Notes: generated by a model not told the origin, from the sequence alone. Counted from the stretch's first letter, positions 37,743 to 46,826 are shown. The stretch is 64,000 nt of DNA from Roseinatronobacter sp. S2 (GCF_029581395.1 NZ_CP121113.1:2166001-2230000), one strand, 5' to 3'. Translations and numbers: made by a program.

Positions 37743-38825
37743 ATGGGACTGGTTCTGTTTCTGATGGCAGCGCTTTGGGGGCTGGGCTGGGCTATGAAAG
37801 CCCCTGTCCGCGCACGGCTTTGGATGATTGGCCTGATATATCTGGCTGTGGTGATCGCGCAACTTGTCCTTCCCGAAACCGCAGCGCTGCGTATGGCCAC
37901 CGGTGGCACTGTGCAGCCATGGCTGGTTCTGGGGGCATTGGCCGCTTTGGGGCTGGGATATAGCGCGATACTCGGGCGGTTGCGCCGCCGCGTCAAGGAC
38001 CGCACGCCCCCGCCCGCCCCCCAGACCGACACATTCCGAGAGGCCGAGCTGAACCGCTATGCCCGCCATATTGTGTTGCGCGAAATTGGTGGCACTGGCC
38101 AGAAAAAGCTGAAAGCGGCGCGCGTGCTGGTCGTGGGCGCGGGCGGGCTGGGGTCACCTGCGCTGCTGTATCTGGCCGCATCCGGTGTGGGCACAATCGG
38201 GGTGATTGACGATGACCTTGTCGACGGGTCCAACCTGCAACGTCAGGTTATCCACCGTGACGACATGATTGACACGCCCAAGGTTTTTTCGGCGCAGGCC
38301 GCGATGCTGGCCCTTAACCCGTTCATTGCGGTGCGCCCCTATCACCGGCGGCTGACGGATGATGTCGCGGCAACCCTGTTTGCAGACTATGATCTGATAC
38401 TGGATGGCACCGACAATTTCGACACGCGCTATCTGGTCAACCGCGCGGCAGTGGCCACTGGCAAGCCGCTGATCTCGGCGGCGATTACGCAATGGGAAGG
38501 GCAGATAAGCCTGTATCATCCGGCATCTGGTGGCCCATGCTATGAATGCGTTTTTCCCAACCGGCCCGCAGCGGGCCTGGCCCCCGCCTGCGCGGAAGCA
38601 GGCGTCGTGTCCCCCCTGCCCGGAATTCTTGGAACGATGATGGCGCTGGAAGCGGTCAAGCACCTGACAGGTGCAGGCCAGACATTGCAAGGGCGCTTGC
38701 ATATCCATGACGGGCTATATGCGGAAAGCCGGACACTGCGCATTGCGCGGCGCGCCGGGTGTGCGTGCTGCGGTGGTAATGATGATGGGGCCGGTGTGGC
38801 TATAGCTGGACCCGAACCCGCATAA
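37743..38825 (+). CDS. moeB: MoeB/ThiF-type adenylyltransferase with N-terminal membrane domain
   Basis: A 360-residue protein. The first 75 or so residues form about three hydrophobic helices (MGLVLFLMAALWGLGWAM, MIGLIYLAVVIAQLVL, LVLGALAALGLGYSAI). The rest is a full E1-like domain: LNRYARHIVLREIGG, the ATP loop VVGAGGLGSPAL, DDDLVDGSNLQRQ, the zinc cysteines CYEC and CACC, and the catalytic cysteine region APACAEAGVVSPLPG. It would activate the C-terminal GG of MoaD (encoded at 42793) or ThiS. The membrane part is unusual for MoeB. Its 3' end overlaps cpdB by 26 bp. Confidence 0.87.
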   Translation: MGLVLFLMAALWGLGWAMKAPVRARLWMIGLIYLAVVIAQLVLPETAALRMATGGTVQPWLVLGALAALGLGYSAILGRLRRRVKDRTPPPAPQTDTFREAELNRYARHIVLREIGGTGQKKLKAARVLVVGAGGLGSPALLYLAASGVGTIGVIDDDLVDGSNLQRQVIHRDDMIDTPKVFSAQAAMLALNPFIAVRPYHRRLTDDVAATLFADYDLILDGTDNFDTRYLVNRAAVATGKPLISAAITQWEGQISLYHPASGGPCYECVFPNRPAAGLAPACAEAGVVSPLPGILGTMMALEAVKHLTGAGQTLQGRLHIHDGLYAESRTLRIARRAGCACCGGNDDGAGVAIAGPEPA

Positions 38826-40758
38826 ACCCCTTCTTGTCAACACCGACCAGTTCGGGCGCGAAATCGCTGATGGTGTCAATATGTTCATAGGCGGCGGGGC
38901 CAGTGCGCAAAATGGCAGATTTGCCCGTGCGGAACTGCAACCGGAACGGCCCTTGGGGGTCAATCGACAGATGAGACTGGTTGCGAACATATTCGCGCAG
39001 AATATCGCGCGTGATTGCGGGATCTTCAAACACCAGATTATCCGCGCTCGCCCCTTCGAAACCACCGGCACCATATGCCCGGAAACTGTTGGTGCACAAC
39101 ACAAATTCCGCCTGCGGGTCCACGGGCCGGCCATTCCAGCGCAAATTGCAGACGCGCGAATTACGGGGGTTGATCACACTGCCATCCCCCTCGAATCGGG
39201 CGGGTTGGGTCAGGTCGAATTCGTATTCAAGGCCATATATGACTTCAAAATTATAGGACGGATGGGCCGGATTCAGCAGCATTTCATCATCCAGCCCGTC
39301 ATGCAGCTGGTTGTAACAGGATGCGCTGCGTTCCAGCCAGCACGCGATTTGCGCGCCCGAAAGCTTCAGCGCAGCAATGCGGTTGGGATAGGTATAAAGA
39401 TCGGACAATGACCGGACGGTCAACGCCCCTGCCCCAACATTGGTATAATTGCGCGGCCCCCCAAGCCCGCCCGCCTTGGATGGCGACACGGAGGACAGAA
39501 CCGGCAGCGCATCATGCGGGCCGCCCGCGATACGTTTTGCCACAAAGGCGCGCTGCGCTTCGGCCACCAGCGCGGTTGACGCACTGTGGCCCAGAAACAC
39601 AAAGAAGCTGTTGATCGGCGCCGAGGTTTGCCCGATGGGCTGGCGAATGCTTTCCAACACCATATCATGCGCGCGTGCAACGATCTTGCGCACTTTGGGG
39701 CTGCGCATTGGCTGGGTGCGCGCGCCCTGATCGGGGCGCGAAAAACTCATCGAGGCGTCGCGCAATGCACGGTTTTCAACCTTTGTTCCGATAACCCGCC
39801 AATTCCCGCCTTCGCGGACCATGCGCAGGTCGATCACCCCCAGATGCGACCCGAAAAAGCCGCTCATGACTGTGGGTTTGCCGCAGATCGTGCCTTTGTC
39901 GATATCGACGCCGGGAATATCGGCAAACACGCGCGACGGGAAAACCTGATGGCTATGACCTGTCAGCAGCAAATCAACACCGTCAATGCGCGCAAGCGGG
40001 ATAACGGCGTTTTCCATGCCCTCCGTGTGGCGCAGCGGGCCAATCCCGGTATGAGCCAGCATGACAACCAGATCTGCACCCGCTTCACGCATTTCGGGCA
40101 CCCATGCCGCGGCTGACGTGACCATGTCGCGCATCTGGATCCGGTTGTGCAGATGCAATCTTTCCCAAACGGTAATTTGTGGCGGCGCAACACCGATCAC
40201 CCCGATGCAAATATCATGGGACAGTCCGGCGCGGTCCACCAGTTGCTGACGGATCAGCTTGTAGGGCCTGACAAGGCCACGGTCATCGCGCGGCCCACGG
40301 CCAAGGGTTGTCGCAATATTGGCTGACACCACGGGAAATTCCGCCTGCGCAAGGGACTTCATCAAGAAATCCAGCCCATAGTTGAATTCATGATTTCCAA
40401 GGGTAATGGCATCATAGCGCATGGCATTCATGGCCGCCATCACCGGGTGCAGATCGCCCTCTTTCAGGCCGCGATCATAGGCAAAGAAATCCCCCACAGG
40501 GGTCCCTTGCAGGAAATCGCCATTGTCAAACAACAGGCAGTTCGGCACCTCGGCGCGCGCCTGATCCACCAGTTCTGACAAGCGCACAAGCCCCAGATCG
40601 GGGTTGGGACAATCTGCGTAATAATCATATGGATGCAGGTGGACATGAAGATCCGTTGTTTCCATAATCCGCAGATCGACAGTGCTGCTCACCTCGTTCA
40701 CTGGCGCGAATTGCCACCGTTCTTGCCCCATGCCACTCTTCTTTGCGTTACTTCCCAT
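38800..40758 (-). CDS. cpdB: 2',3'-cyclic-nucleotide 2'-phosphodiesterase/3'-nucleotidase (CpdB-like)
   Basis: A protein of 643 or 652 residues of the 5'-nucleotidase family. The metallophosphoesterase half shows METTDLHVHLHPYDY, NGDFLQGTPVGD, LGNHEFNYGLDFL, VVMLAHTG and TGHSHQVFP, all metal or catalytic motifs. The C-terminal half is the substrate-binding domain (YNFEVIYGLEYEFDL). Members are normally periplasmic, yet no signal peptide precedes the catalytic domain here. ATGs at 40758 or 40731 are possible starts; neither has a strong ribosome site. Confidence 0.88.
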   Translation of the reverse strand: MGSNAKKSGMGQERWQFAPVNEVSSTVDLRIMETTDLHVHLHPYDYYADCPNPDLGLVRLSELVDQARAEVPNCLLFDNGDFLQGTPVGDFFAYDRGLKEGDLHPVMAAMNAMRYDAITLGNHEFNYGLDFLMKSLAQAEFPVVSANIATTLGRGPRDDRGLVRPYKLIRQQLVDRAGLSHDICIGVIGVAPPQITVWERLHLHNRIQMRDMVTSAAAWVPEMREAGADLVVMLAHTGIGPLRHTEGMENAVIPLARIDGVDLLLTGHSHQVFPSRVFADIPGVDIDKGTICGKPTVMSGFFGSHLGVIDLRMVREGGNWRVIGTKVENRALRDASMSFSRPDQGARTQPMRSPKVRKIVARAHDMVLESIRQPIGQTSAPINSFFVFLGHSASTALVAEAQRAFVAKRIAGGPHDALPVLSSVSPSKAGGLGGPRNYTNVGAGALTVRSLSDLYTYPNRIAALKLSGAQIACWLERSASCYNQLHDGLDDEMLLNPAHPSYNFEVIYGLEYEFDLTQPARFEGDGSVINPRNSRVCNLRWNGRPVDPQAEFVLCTNSFRAYGAGGFEGASADNLVFEDPAITRDILREYVRNQSHLSIDPQGPFRLQFRTGKSAILRTGPAAYEHIDTISDFAPELVGVDKKGFMRVRVQL

Positions 40759-40959
40759 TCCAGTGCTGATTATCCTGTCATTTGGGAAACAATACGGACC
40801 CTTTTGTGATCATAATATGACATTGATCAATACAGAAACACGCCCCACGCGGGCATTCAATCACAAGTTAAACAACTATAAGCTGCGTAAGCCCTTGTAA
40901 ACACCTTGTTTCACGCAGCCAAAACTGCGACAGGCTGCTAGATAATACTGGAGTATGAA

Positions 40960-41937
40960 ATGAACACCGGTTTCATGGCATTCAACGGACACTGGGACAG
41001 CCGTGCTGCGGAAATACGCAGTGATCCAGATACCCTGGGCCAATTTCTGTCCCACGGCCATGCGCGTATTCTGCCGGTCTGGCGTGGAAAGCCGCAATTG
41101 CGCGGTGCAGGTCCGGCCGCGGAACTGGGCTGGGTCAACGCCACTGCGAATGTTCTGGAACGGGCACCGCAGCCCTATCTGTTTCTGGGCATCCATAACA
41201 ACACCCCGCATTTTGCCGCCGATATATCAGCCTGGGAACCCGACGCGTTGGATCGTGGCGCAATGGCCATGTTCATGGACACCACAATCCAGCACTATCC
41301 CGGCACAGAACCCGGCCTGTTCTTTGGTGAATTGCGCCAAAGCATGGCGCAGCTGGGCGCATCCGATGCGGCGCTGGCGGCGACTGCGCGCGCGATGTTC
41401 AACTGGCATCGCAGCCACGGATATTGCGCAGCCTGCGGCCAGCCCAGTCATATGGCGCTGGCGGGGTGGGAACGGCACTGCGCATCCTGCGGGGCCAAGC
41501 ATTTTCCGCGCACTGATCCGGTGGTCATCATGCTGGTCACGCATGGCAATGATCTGCTGCTGGGCCGGTCTGCGGGCTGGCCACAAGGTATGTATTCCGC
41601 CCTTGCCGGATTTGTCGAACCGGGCGAGACACTGGAAAACGCGGTCTACCGCGAAGTCCATGAAGAAACCGGCATACAGACAACCGACATCCGCTTTATT
41701 GCATCCCAGCCCTGGCCGTTTCCATCCTCGCTGATGCTGGGGTGTGTGGGACGTGCGACAACCCGCGCCATAACGCTTGATGATGAACTGGAAGATGCGC
41801 GCTGGGTGTCGCGTGAACAGGTGCTGCGGGGATGGTCGGGCGAAGATGCGAATTTCATCCCTGCGCGAAAGGGCGCGATAGCGCACCATTTGATCGGGCT
41901 TTGGCTGGCAGGCAAGGTGCAACATGCCTATATGTAA
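40960..41937 (+). CDS. nudC: NAD+ diphosphatase / Nudix hydrolase NudC
   Basis: A 325-residue Nudix enzyme that cleaves NADH to NMNH and AMP and can remove NAD caps from RNA. The zinc ribbon has CAAC and CASC pairs. The Nudix box is GFVEPGETLENAVYREVHEE with TGI following, and the NADH-pyrophosphatase signature SQPWPFPSSLM is 18 residues later. A TGGAG site precedes the ATG. The 200-bp gap upstream, between it and cpdB, is AT-rich and shows no gene. Confidence 0.95.
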   Translation: MNTGFMAFNGHWDSRAAEIRSDPDTLGQFLSHGHARILPVWRGKPQLRGAGPAAELGWVNATANVLERAPQPYLFLGIHNNTPHFAADISAWEPDALDRGAMAMFMDTTIQHYPGTEPGLFFGELRQSMAQLGASDAALAATARAMFNWHRSHGYCAACGQPSHMALAGWERHCASCGAKHFPRTDPVVIMLVTHGNDLLLGRSAGWPQGMYSALAGFVEPGETLENAVYREVHEETGIQTTDIRFIASQPWPFPSSLMLGCVGRATTRAITLDDELEDARWVSREQVLRGWSGEDANFIPARKGAIAHHLIGLWLAGKVQHAYM

Positions 41938-42088
41938 CCTCAGGTGCGGCGGGTCTTCATCAATGGCGGTATGCAACATGCAGGGCGACACAAAGATGAC
42001 GGTTCGCAAACCATGAGATTATGCATTCCCGGGATGGGGGCAAATGCACATGTTGCATTTTCCGTCACCACCTTTCAGGATACCCGCG

Positions 42089-42796
42089 ATGAGCACTGAA
42101 AACCCTCCCACGACTGGACCTGCGCGCATGCATTGGAACGTTCCGAATATTCTGACTGTTCTGCGTCTGCTGGCCGCGCCGGGTGTGGCGGTCATGTTTT
42201 TATATTTCCACCGGCCATGGGCTGACTGGTTCGCGCTTGCCCTGTTTGCCCTTGCGGCCATAACCGATTTTTTCGACGGCTATCTTGCACGGGCATGGCA
42301 ACAGGAAAGCCGGATTGGCGCGATGCTGGACCCGATCGCCGACAAGGCGATGGTGGTCATCGCGCTGCTGGTCATTACAGGGTATTCCGGCATGGACGCC
42401 TGGCTGATCCTGCCTGCAACAGCAATTTTGTTTCGCGAGGTGTTTGTGTCCGGCCTGCGGGAATTTCTGGGAAATTCCGCAGGCTTGCTAAAAGTGACGC
42501 GGCTCGCCAAATGGAAAACAACGGCGCAAATGACCGCAATCGCGGTTTTGTTTCTGGCCATGGGGCTGGAATATGTGCGCGAAAGCGCACTTGACCGCCA
42601 GAATTCCGACCTGATCGCCACCCTGTCCGATATTGGCACCGAAGATATCAACGTCGTTGCACTGGCCACCTATGGCGGCAACATGGTCTGGCAGTTTGGG
42701 CTTGGCCTGATCTGGGTGGCCGCGATCCTGACACTGGTGACGGGTTGGGATTATTTCCGCAAGGCGCTGCCATTTCTGAAGGATGACACGGCATGA
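42089..42796 (+). CDS. pgsA: CDP-diacylglycerol-glycerol-3-phosphate 3-phosphatidyltransferase
   Basis: A membrane enzyme of about 235 residues that makes phosphatidylglycerophosphate. The CDP-alcohol phosphotransferase motif DFFDGYLAR, then GAMLDPIADK, gives all the conserved D, G, A and R residues. About five helices surround it. The ATG at 42089 has AGGA eight bases upstream; the family alignment strictly begins at MHWNVPNILT (42128). The stop overlaps moaD, and pgsA-moaD-moaE is a usual Rhodobacteraceae order. Confidence 0.92.
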   Translation: MSTENPPTTGPARMHWNVPNILTVLRLLAAPGVAVMFLYFHRPWADWFALALFALAAITDFFDGYLARAWQQESRIGAMLDPIADKAMVVIALLVITGYSGMDAWLILPATAILFREVFVSGLREFLGNSAGLLKVTRLAKWKTTAQMTAIAVLFLAMGLEYVRESALDRQNSDLIATLSDIGTEDINVVALATYGGNMVWQFGLGLIWVAAILTLVTGWDYFRKALPFLKDDTA

Positions 42797-43044
42797 AGCT
42801 TGAAGTTCTGTATTTCGCATGGCTGCGCGAACGCATCGGCCACCCGAGAGAGATCGTTGACACACAGGCCGAAACTGTCAGCGCATTGATCACCGAATTG
42901 CGCGCGCGCGAGGATCGCTATGATCTGGCATTTTCCGATCTTGATGCTGTGCGCGTGGCGGTTGATCAGGATTTATGCGATTTTGACACCCCGCTTGCGG
43001 GCGTGCGCGAAGTTGCCTTCTTCCCGCCCATGACCGGGGGCTAA
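42793..43044 (+). CDS. moaD: Molybdopterin synthase small subunit MoaD
   Basis: An 83-residue ubiquitin-like sulfur carrier that ends in the diagnostic Gly-Gly (FFPPMTGG). The C-terminal glycine is adenylated by MoeB and thiocarboxylated, then delivers sulfur to precursor Z through MoaE. Coupled to pgsA by an ATGA overlap and 4 bp from moaE. Confidence 0.94.
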   Translation: MKLEVLYFAWLRERIGHPREIVDTQAETVSALITELRAREDRYDLAFSDLDAVRVAVDQDLCDFDTPLAGVREVAFFPPMTGG

Positions 43045-43048
43045 GGGC

Positions 43049-43492
43049 GTGCAAATTCGTGTGCAACAAGCCCCGTTCGATTTTGGCGATGAATGCAACC
43101 GTTTCGCTGCCAATCGCGATGACACCGGCGCGGTTGTCACATTTTGCGGGATCGTGCGTGCGCCCGAAAACGGTGTTTTGCACCGGATGGAGATTGAACA
43201 TTACCCCGGCATGACCGAACGCGCACTGGCCAAGATTGCGCAAACCGCAACCGCGCGCTGGGGGTTGCACGATTGTCTGGTCATCCACCGCTATGGCCCG
43301 CTTGTGCCCGGTGAACGCATCATGATGGTCGCGACAGCATCCCGCCACCGTTCTGAAGCTTTTGCCGCAGCTGATTTCCTGATGGATTACCTGAAATCCC
43401 GCGCCCCCTTCTGGAAGAAGGAATACACTGATGCGGGCGACGGTTGGGTCGCGGCCAAGGATGTCGACGAAGCCGCCCTGCAACGGTGGTGA
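43049..43492 (+). CDS. moaE: Molybdopterin synthase catalytic subunit MoaE
   Basis: A 147-residue catalytic subunit that forms a heterotetramer with MoaD. Conserved stretches include VVTFCGIVRAPENG, LEIEHYPGMTER-like MEIEHYPGMTERAL, VIHRYGPLVPGE and the C-terminal RAPFWKKEYTD, whose lysines are catalytic. GTG start four bases after moaD. It converges with rplA across a hairpin cluster and a terminator. Confidence 0.94.
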   Translation: MQIRVQQAPFDFGDECNRFAANRDDTGAVVTFCGIVRAPENGVLHRMEIEHYPGMTERALAKIAQTATARWGLHDCLVIHRYGPLVPGERIMMVATASRHRSEAFAAADFLMDYLKSRAPFWKKEYTDAGDGWVAAKDVDEAALQRW

Positions 43493-43502
43493 TTTCATCT
43501 TG

Positions 43503-43556
43503 CCCCAAAATACTCTGGGGTGAATTGGGCCAAAGGCCCAAGAGGGGCAAAGCCCC
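43503..43556. repeat. Cluster of three short hairpins after moaE
   Basis: Three stems in 54 bp: CCCC...GGGG (43503-43520), TTGGGCC-AAA-GGCCCAA (43525-43541) and GGGGC-AAA-GCCCC (43544-43556). The design resembles the cluster at 19105-19178. It may be a widespread family-specific intergenic element of Rhodobacteraceae; I recall similar sequences but cannot verify this here. Confidence 0.55.
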
Positions 43557-43576
43557 ACAGCAACCGGAAATCACGC

Positions 43577-43603
43577 AAAAGGGCGGCTGAAAGCCGCCCT
43601 TTT
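43577..43603. terminator. Bidirectional intrinsic terminator between moaE and rplA
   Basis: A 12-bp stem, AAAAGGGCGGCT with AGCCGCCCTTTT and loop GAA, has T tracts on both strands. It lies between convergent moaE and rplA. Confidence 0.85.
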
Positions 43604-43623
43604 TCAATATGATAGGTGCTTTA

Positions 43624-44322
43624 TCAGCCTTGGGTCGCGCTGGTCACGTCAACAGTCACGCCCTGCCCCATGGTCGAGCTGAGCGATACTTTCTGAAGAT
43701 ATGCGCCCTTTGCACCCGTGGGTTTCGCCTTGGCCACAGCATCCACAAACGCGCGAATGTTTTCAGCCAGTTTGGCGGCGTCAAAGGATGCCTTGCCGAC
43801 ACCTGCATGCACAACACCAGCTTTTTCGGCCTTGAACTGAACCTGCCCGCCCTTGGCGCTTTCCACAGCCTGTGCAACATCCATGGTCACTGTGCCCACT
43901 TTGGGGTTCGGCATCAGGTTGCGCGGGCCAAGGATTTTCCCCAGACGGCCCACGATGGGCATCATGTCAGGGGTTGCGATGCAGCGGTCGAATTCGATCT
44001 TGCCGGACTGGATGGTTTCCATCAGGTCTTCGGCACCAACGATATCCGCGCCCGCAGCCTTGGCTTCATCCGCTTTCGGACCGCGTGCGAACACAGCAAC
44101 ACGCACGGTTTTGCCAGTGCCGTTGGGCAGGGTGACAACACCGCGAACCATCTGGTCAGCGTGGCGCGGGTCAACACCCAGGTTCATCGCGATTTCAACG
44201 GTTTCGTCGAACTTGGCGGTCGCATTGGCCTTGATCAGCGCCACTGCATCTTCAACTGTCAAATTCTCTTTACCGACAAAGGCTTCACGGGCGGCCTTAA
44301 CGCGTTTTGCAATTTTAGCCAT
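43624..44322 (-). CDS. rplA: 50S ribosomal protein L1
   Basis: A 232-residue ribosomal protein that forms the L1 stalk and can repress its own operon by binding the mRNA leader. Family signatures are present ([34 protein letters not shown]). It is the last gene of the secE-nusG-rplK-rplA block. rplJ and rplL do not follow; the convergent moaE gene and a terminator do. Confidence 0.97.
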   Translation of the reverse strand: MAKIAKRVKAAREAFVGKENLTVEDAVALIKANATAKFDETVEIAMNLGVDPRHADQMVRGVVTLPNGTGKTVRVAVFARGPKADEAKAAGADIVGAEDLMETIQSGKIEFDRCIATPDMMPIVGRLGKILGPRNLMPNPKVGTVTMDVAQAVESAKGGQVQFKAEKAGVVHAGVGKASFDAAKLAENIRAFVDAVAKAKPTGAKGAYLQKVSLSSTMGQGVTVDVTSATQG

Positions 44323-44325
44323 GAT

Positions 44326-44778
44326 TTACCCTTTCACCTCGATGCCGATCGATTTCGCAGAACCGGCGATGATTTCCATAGCGCCCTCGATGCTGTTGGC
44401 ATTAAGGTCTTTCATCTTGGCTTCTGCAATTTCGCGAATCTGCTTTGTGGTCACGCTGCCGGCCACAACACGGCCCGGTGCTTCGGACCCTTTGGCGCGG
44501 TTACGCTTGCCCACAGGCTTCAGGCCCGCAGCCTTCTTCAGGTACCATGACGCAGGTGGCGTCTTCAGTTCCATGGTGAAGGATTTGTCCTGATAATAAG
44601 TAATCAGGGTGGGAATCGGCGCACCCGGTTCCAACTCCGCTGTGCGGGCGTTGAATTCCTTGGTGAACATCATGATGTTCAGACCGCGCTGGCCCAATGC
44701 CGGACCAACGGGCGGCGACGGGTTGGCTTTGCCCGCCGGAATTTGCAGCTTCAGCTGCCCTATAACTTTCTTGGCCAT
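44326..44778 (-). CDS. rplK: 50S ribosomal protein L11
   Basis: A 150-residue protein of the GTPase-associated centre. The N-terminus [20 protein letters not shown] with its conserved prolines and the C-terminal RNA-binding domain are intact. It lies 3 bp upstream of rplA and is slightly longer than the usual 141-143 residues. Confidence 0.97.
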   Translation of the reverse strand: MAKKVIGQLKLQIPAGKANPSPPVGPALGQRGLNIMMFTKEFNARTAELEPGAPIPTLITYYQDKSFTMELKTPPASWYLKKAAGLKPVGKRNRAKGSEAPGRVVAGSVTTKQIREIAEAKMKDLNANSIEGAMEIIAGSAKSIGIEVKG

Positions 44779-44889
44779 CTGGCCTCTCCTTTGTCACCTC
44801 GCCCTTTGCACGCGTGCGCGGGGCTTCTTGCGGTTTAGTGGTCCGGCCAAATCAGGCGCGCCTGACGACCTCCCACACGTTTATTCACA

Positions 44890-45423
44890 TCAGATTTCCT
44901 TGGAAACCTGTGTGAATTCCAGATCGACCGGGGTTGCCCGGCCAAAAATCGAAACCATAACTTTCAGACGATTCGCGCCTTCGTCCACTTCTTCCACCAG
45001 ACCGGCGAACCCCTCGAACGGGCCGTCCGTCACCTTCACCTGCTCGCCGACTTCGAAATGGATCAAGGTGCGCGGTGCGGCCTCTCCTTCTTCGACACGG
45101 TTCAGGATCGAATTAACTTCTTCATCACGCATGGGCATCGGTTTGCCCTGTGCGCCCAGAAATCCGGTCACGCGGTTGATGGAATTGATCAGATGATAGC
45201 CTTTGGGCGTCATTTCCATGCGCACCAGCACATAACCGGGCATAAAACGACGCTCAGACGTCACTTTCTTGCCGCGACGCACTTCAATGACTTCTTCGGT
45301 CGGAACCAGAACCTCTTCGATCAGGTCTTCCAGCCCGCCTTCTTGCACAGCAACGCGGATCGCCTCGGCGACTTTCTTTTCGAAATTCGACAGAACGCTT
45401 ACCGAATACCAGCGCTTGGCCAT
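44890..45423 (-). CDS. nusG: Transcription termination/antitermination factor NusG
   Basis: A 177-residue protein with the N-terminal NGN domain (RWYSVSVLSNFEKKVAEAI) and the C-terminal KOW domain (FEVGEQVKVTDGPFEGFAG). It couples RNA polymerase to Rho or the ribosome. The ATG at 45423 has an AGGAAG site; the frame is open a further 27 codons upstream but that part is not NusG-like. A hairpin separates it from secE. Confidence 0.96.
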   Translation of the reverse strand: MAKRWYSVSVLSNFEKKVAEAIRVAVQEGGLEDLIEEVLVPTEEVIEVRRGKKVTSERRFMPGYVLVRMEMTPKGYHLINSINRVTGFLGAQGKPMPMRDEEVNSILNRVEEGEAAPRTLIHFEVGEQVKVTDGPFEGFAGLVEEVDEGANRLKVMVSIFGRATPVDLEFTQVSKEI

Positions 45424-45502
45424 GGATGTTCTTCCTGTTCTTGGCGGCCTTGCGGCCGGTGTCGGACCCTGCCCGAGTGGCAATCCCGTCATAGACTCAA
45501 AC

Positions 45503-45528
45503 AAAACAGCGCACCAGTGCGGTGCGCT
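45503..45528 (-). terminator. Hairpin (terminator or attenuator) between secE and nusG
   Basis: An 8-bp stem, AGCGCACC (45508-45515) with GGTGCGCT (45521-45528). On the minus strand it is followed by GTTTTG. It lies 80 bp downstream of secE and 80 bp upstream of the nusG start, so it could partly uncouple the two genes. Confidence 0.5.
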
Positions 45529-45606
45529 TTTCCTTGTCGATGCTGTTACAGCGCAATGCGCGGCATTTCAAGCCCCGCCCGCATCAAACGCGCGCCGCTT
45601 GGGGTA

Positions 45607-45804
45607 TTAATTGAACATCCCCAAAAGACCCGACAAACCGGTGCGGATTGTCAGATCGACAAGAAAGAAAAACACAGCCGTCAATGCAGCCATGATCAGC
45701 ACCATCACGGTGGTCACGGTTACTTCGCGCCGCGTGGGCCAGGTTACCTTGGCGGTTTCCGCCCGGACCTGCTGCATGAACTGAAAAGGGTTCGTCTTGG
45801 CCAT
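45607..45804 (-). CDS. secE: Preprotein translocase subunit SecE
   Basis: A 65-residue single-span membrane protein of the SecYEG translocon. It has the short bacterial form: the amphipathic helix NPFQFMQQVRAETAKVTWPT with the conserved VTWP motif, then one membrane helix. Upstream of nusG as usual. The neighbouring sulfotransferase-like gene now separates it from tRNA-Trp and tuf. Confidence 0.95.
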   Translation of the reverse strand: MAKTNPFQFMQQVRAETAKVTWPTRREVTVTTVMVLIMAALTAVFFFLVDLTIRTGLSGLLGMFN

Positions 45805-45874
45805 GAATGCACACCTGTTCTTGTCTGAGGGCTGACATACGCAGCCATAGCCCCAGATTCAAGCACGATTCGCC

Positions 45875-46774
45875 CTACTGGCCGGATTCCGCACAGGGAT
45901 GGGGGTGAACAAACACCACCTTGTCCCGCGATTGCAGCGCGATCAGGTCATCTTGATAGGTTTGCATGCCTTCGGCCAGCACATCCGGCGTGAAATGCTG
46001 CGGGCCGGGCCATTGGGCAGATTTCGGAAATTGCGCCTCTGCCTCGGCAATGGCGGTTCTGCGCGACAATGTGGGGTCCGCGCGCAGACGCGCGCGTGCA
46101 TGCGCTATCGCGCGGGCCGAACTGCCCACCTGACGGGGCGCTGATGACAGGCGCATCCCGGACGCGGCATCCGGGCCAAGCAGATGCGCCAGTATGTCAG
46201 GCAAAACCTGACCATAATCCTCGTAGCGCCACAGCACCAACCGCCCCACGGCCGGACAGGCAACAAGGCGCGCGACCAATTCTGACCAGCGCAGCGCCAA
46301 GGGGTCAAACCCCGCGATATAGCTTTCAAAGTTGATCAGCTTCCCGCCTTTGATTTGCTGGCCATAGGCGGAATTCACGAAATCCGGCGGATTGCGCACC
46401 GCCAGATACAAGGTGACGTCCCGCGCGCCGACCAATGTCAGAAAGCGCGTCACCCGTCGGTCAGCATTCGGATAAAGCCTGTGGCCACAGGCAATTATGT
46501 TGGCCCGCGTTGTGCCCAGAATGTTTTCTTCTGATATAACAAGGCGCTGCCCGCGCGACTGTGCCTGTTGCAACGCCAGAACCAAGGGGGCAGTCAAGCG
46601 CTGGCCCGCAGGATGGTCCGCGCCGAGTTGGGGCAGCTTCATTCTGGTGCGCAGCAACTGCGGCCCGAAACAGGCAACGCTGCGCGCCTGAAGGCGCGAA
46701 ACATTATTCCGAAGCAGGTGCTGCAAATGCGTGCTGGCCGTTTTATGTGCGCCGATATGAAGGTGAAGTTTCAT
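45875..46774 (-). CDS. Sulfotransferase-like protein
   Basis: A 299-residue protein beginning LHLHIGAHKTASTHLQ, which matches the 5'-phosphosulfate-binding loop of PAPS-dependent sulfotransferases (G, K, T/S). The 3'-phosphate region may be in LYLAVRNPPDFVNSAY. Substrate is unknown; bacterial members modify polysaccharides or lipids. The ATG at 46774 gives this N-terminus; a frame five codons longer exists. It lies between tRNA-Trp and secE, an unusual place in this otherwise conserved block. Confidence 0.75.
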   Translation of the reverse strand: MKLHLHIGAHKTASTHLQHLLRNNVSRLQARSVACFGPQLLRTRMKLPQLGADHPAGQRLTAPLVLALQQAQSRGQRLVISEENILGTTRANIIACGHRLYPNADRRVTRFLTLVGARDVTLYLAVRNPPDFVNSAYGQQIKGGKLINFESYIAGFDPLALRWSELVARLVACPAVGRLVLWRYEDYGQVLPDILAHLLGPDAASGMRLSSAPRQVGSSARAIAHARARLRADPTLSRRTAIAEAEAQFPKSAQWPGPQHFTPDVLAEGMQTYQDDLIALQSRDKVVFVHPHPCAESGQ

Positions 46775-46826
46775 TCCGGAACCCGGCACACATGCAACAA
46801 AATGCGAACTGATAACGCTTTTGGAA

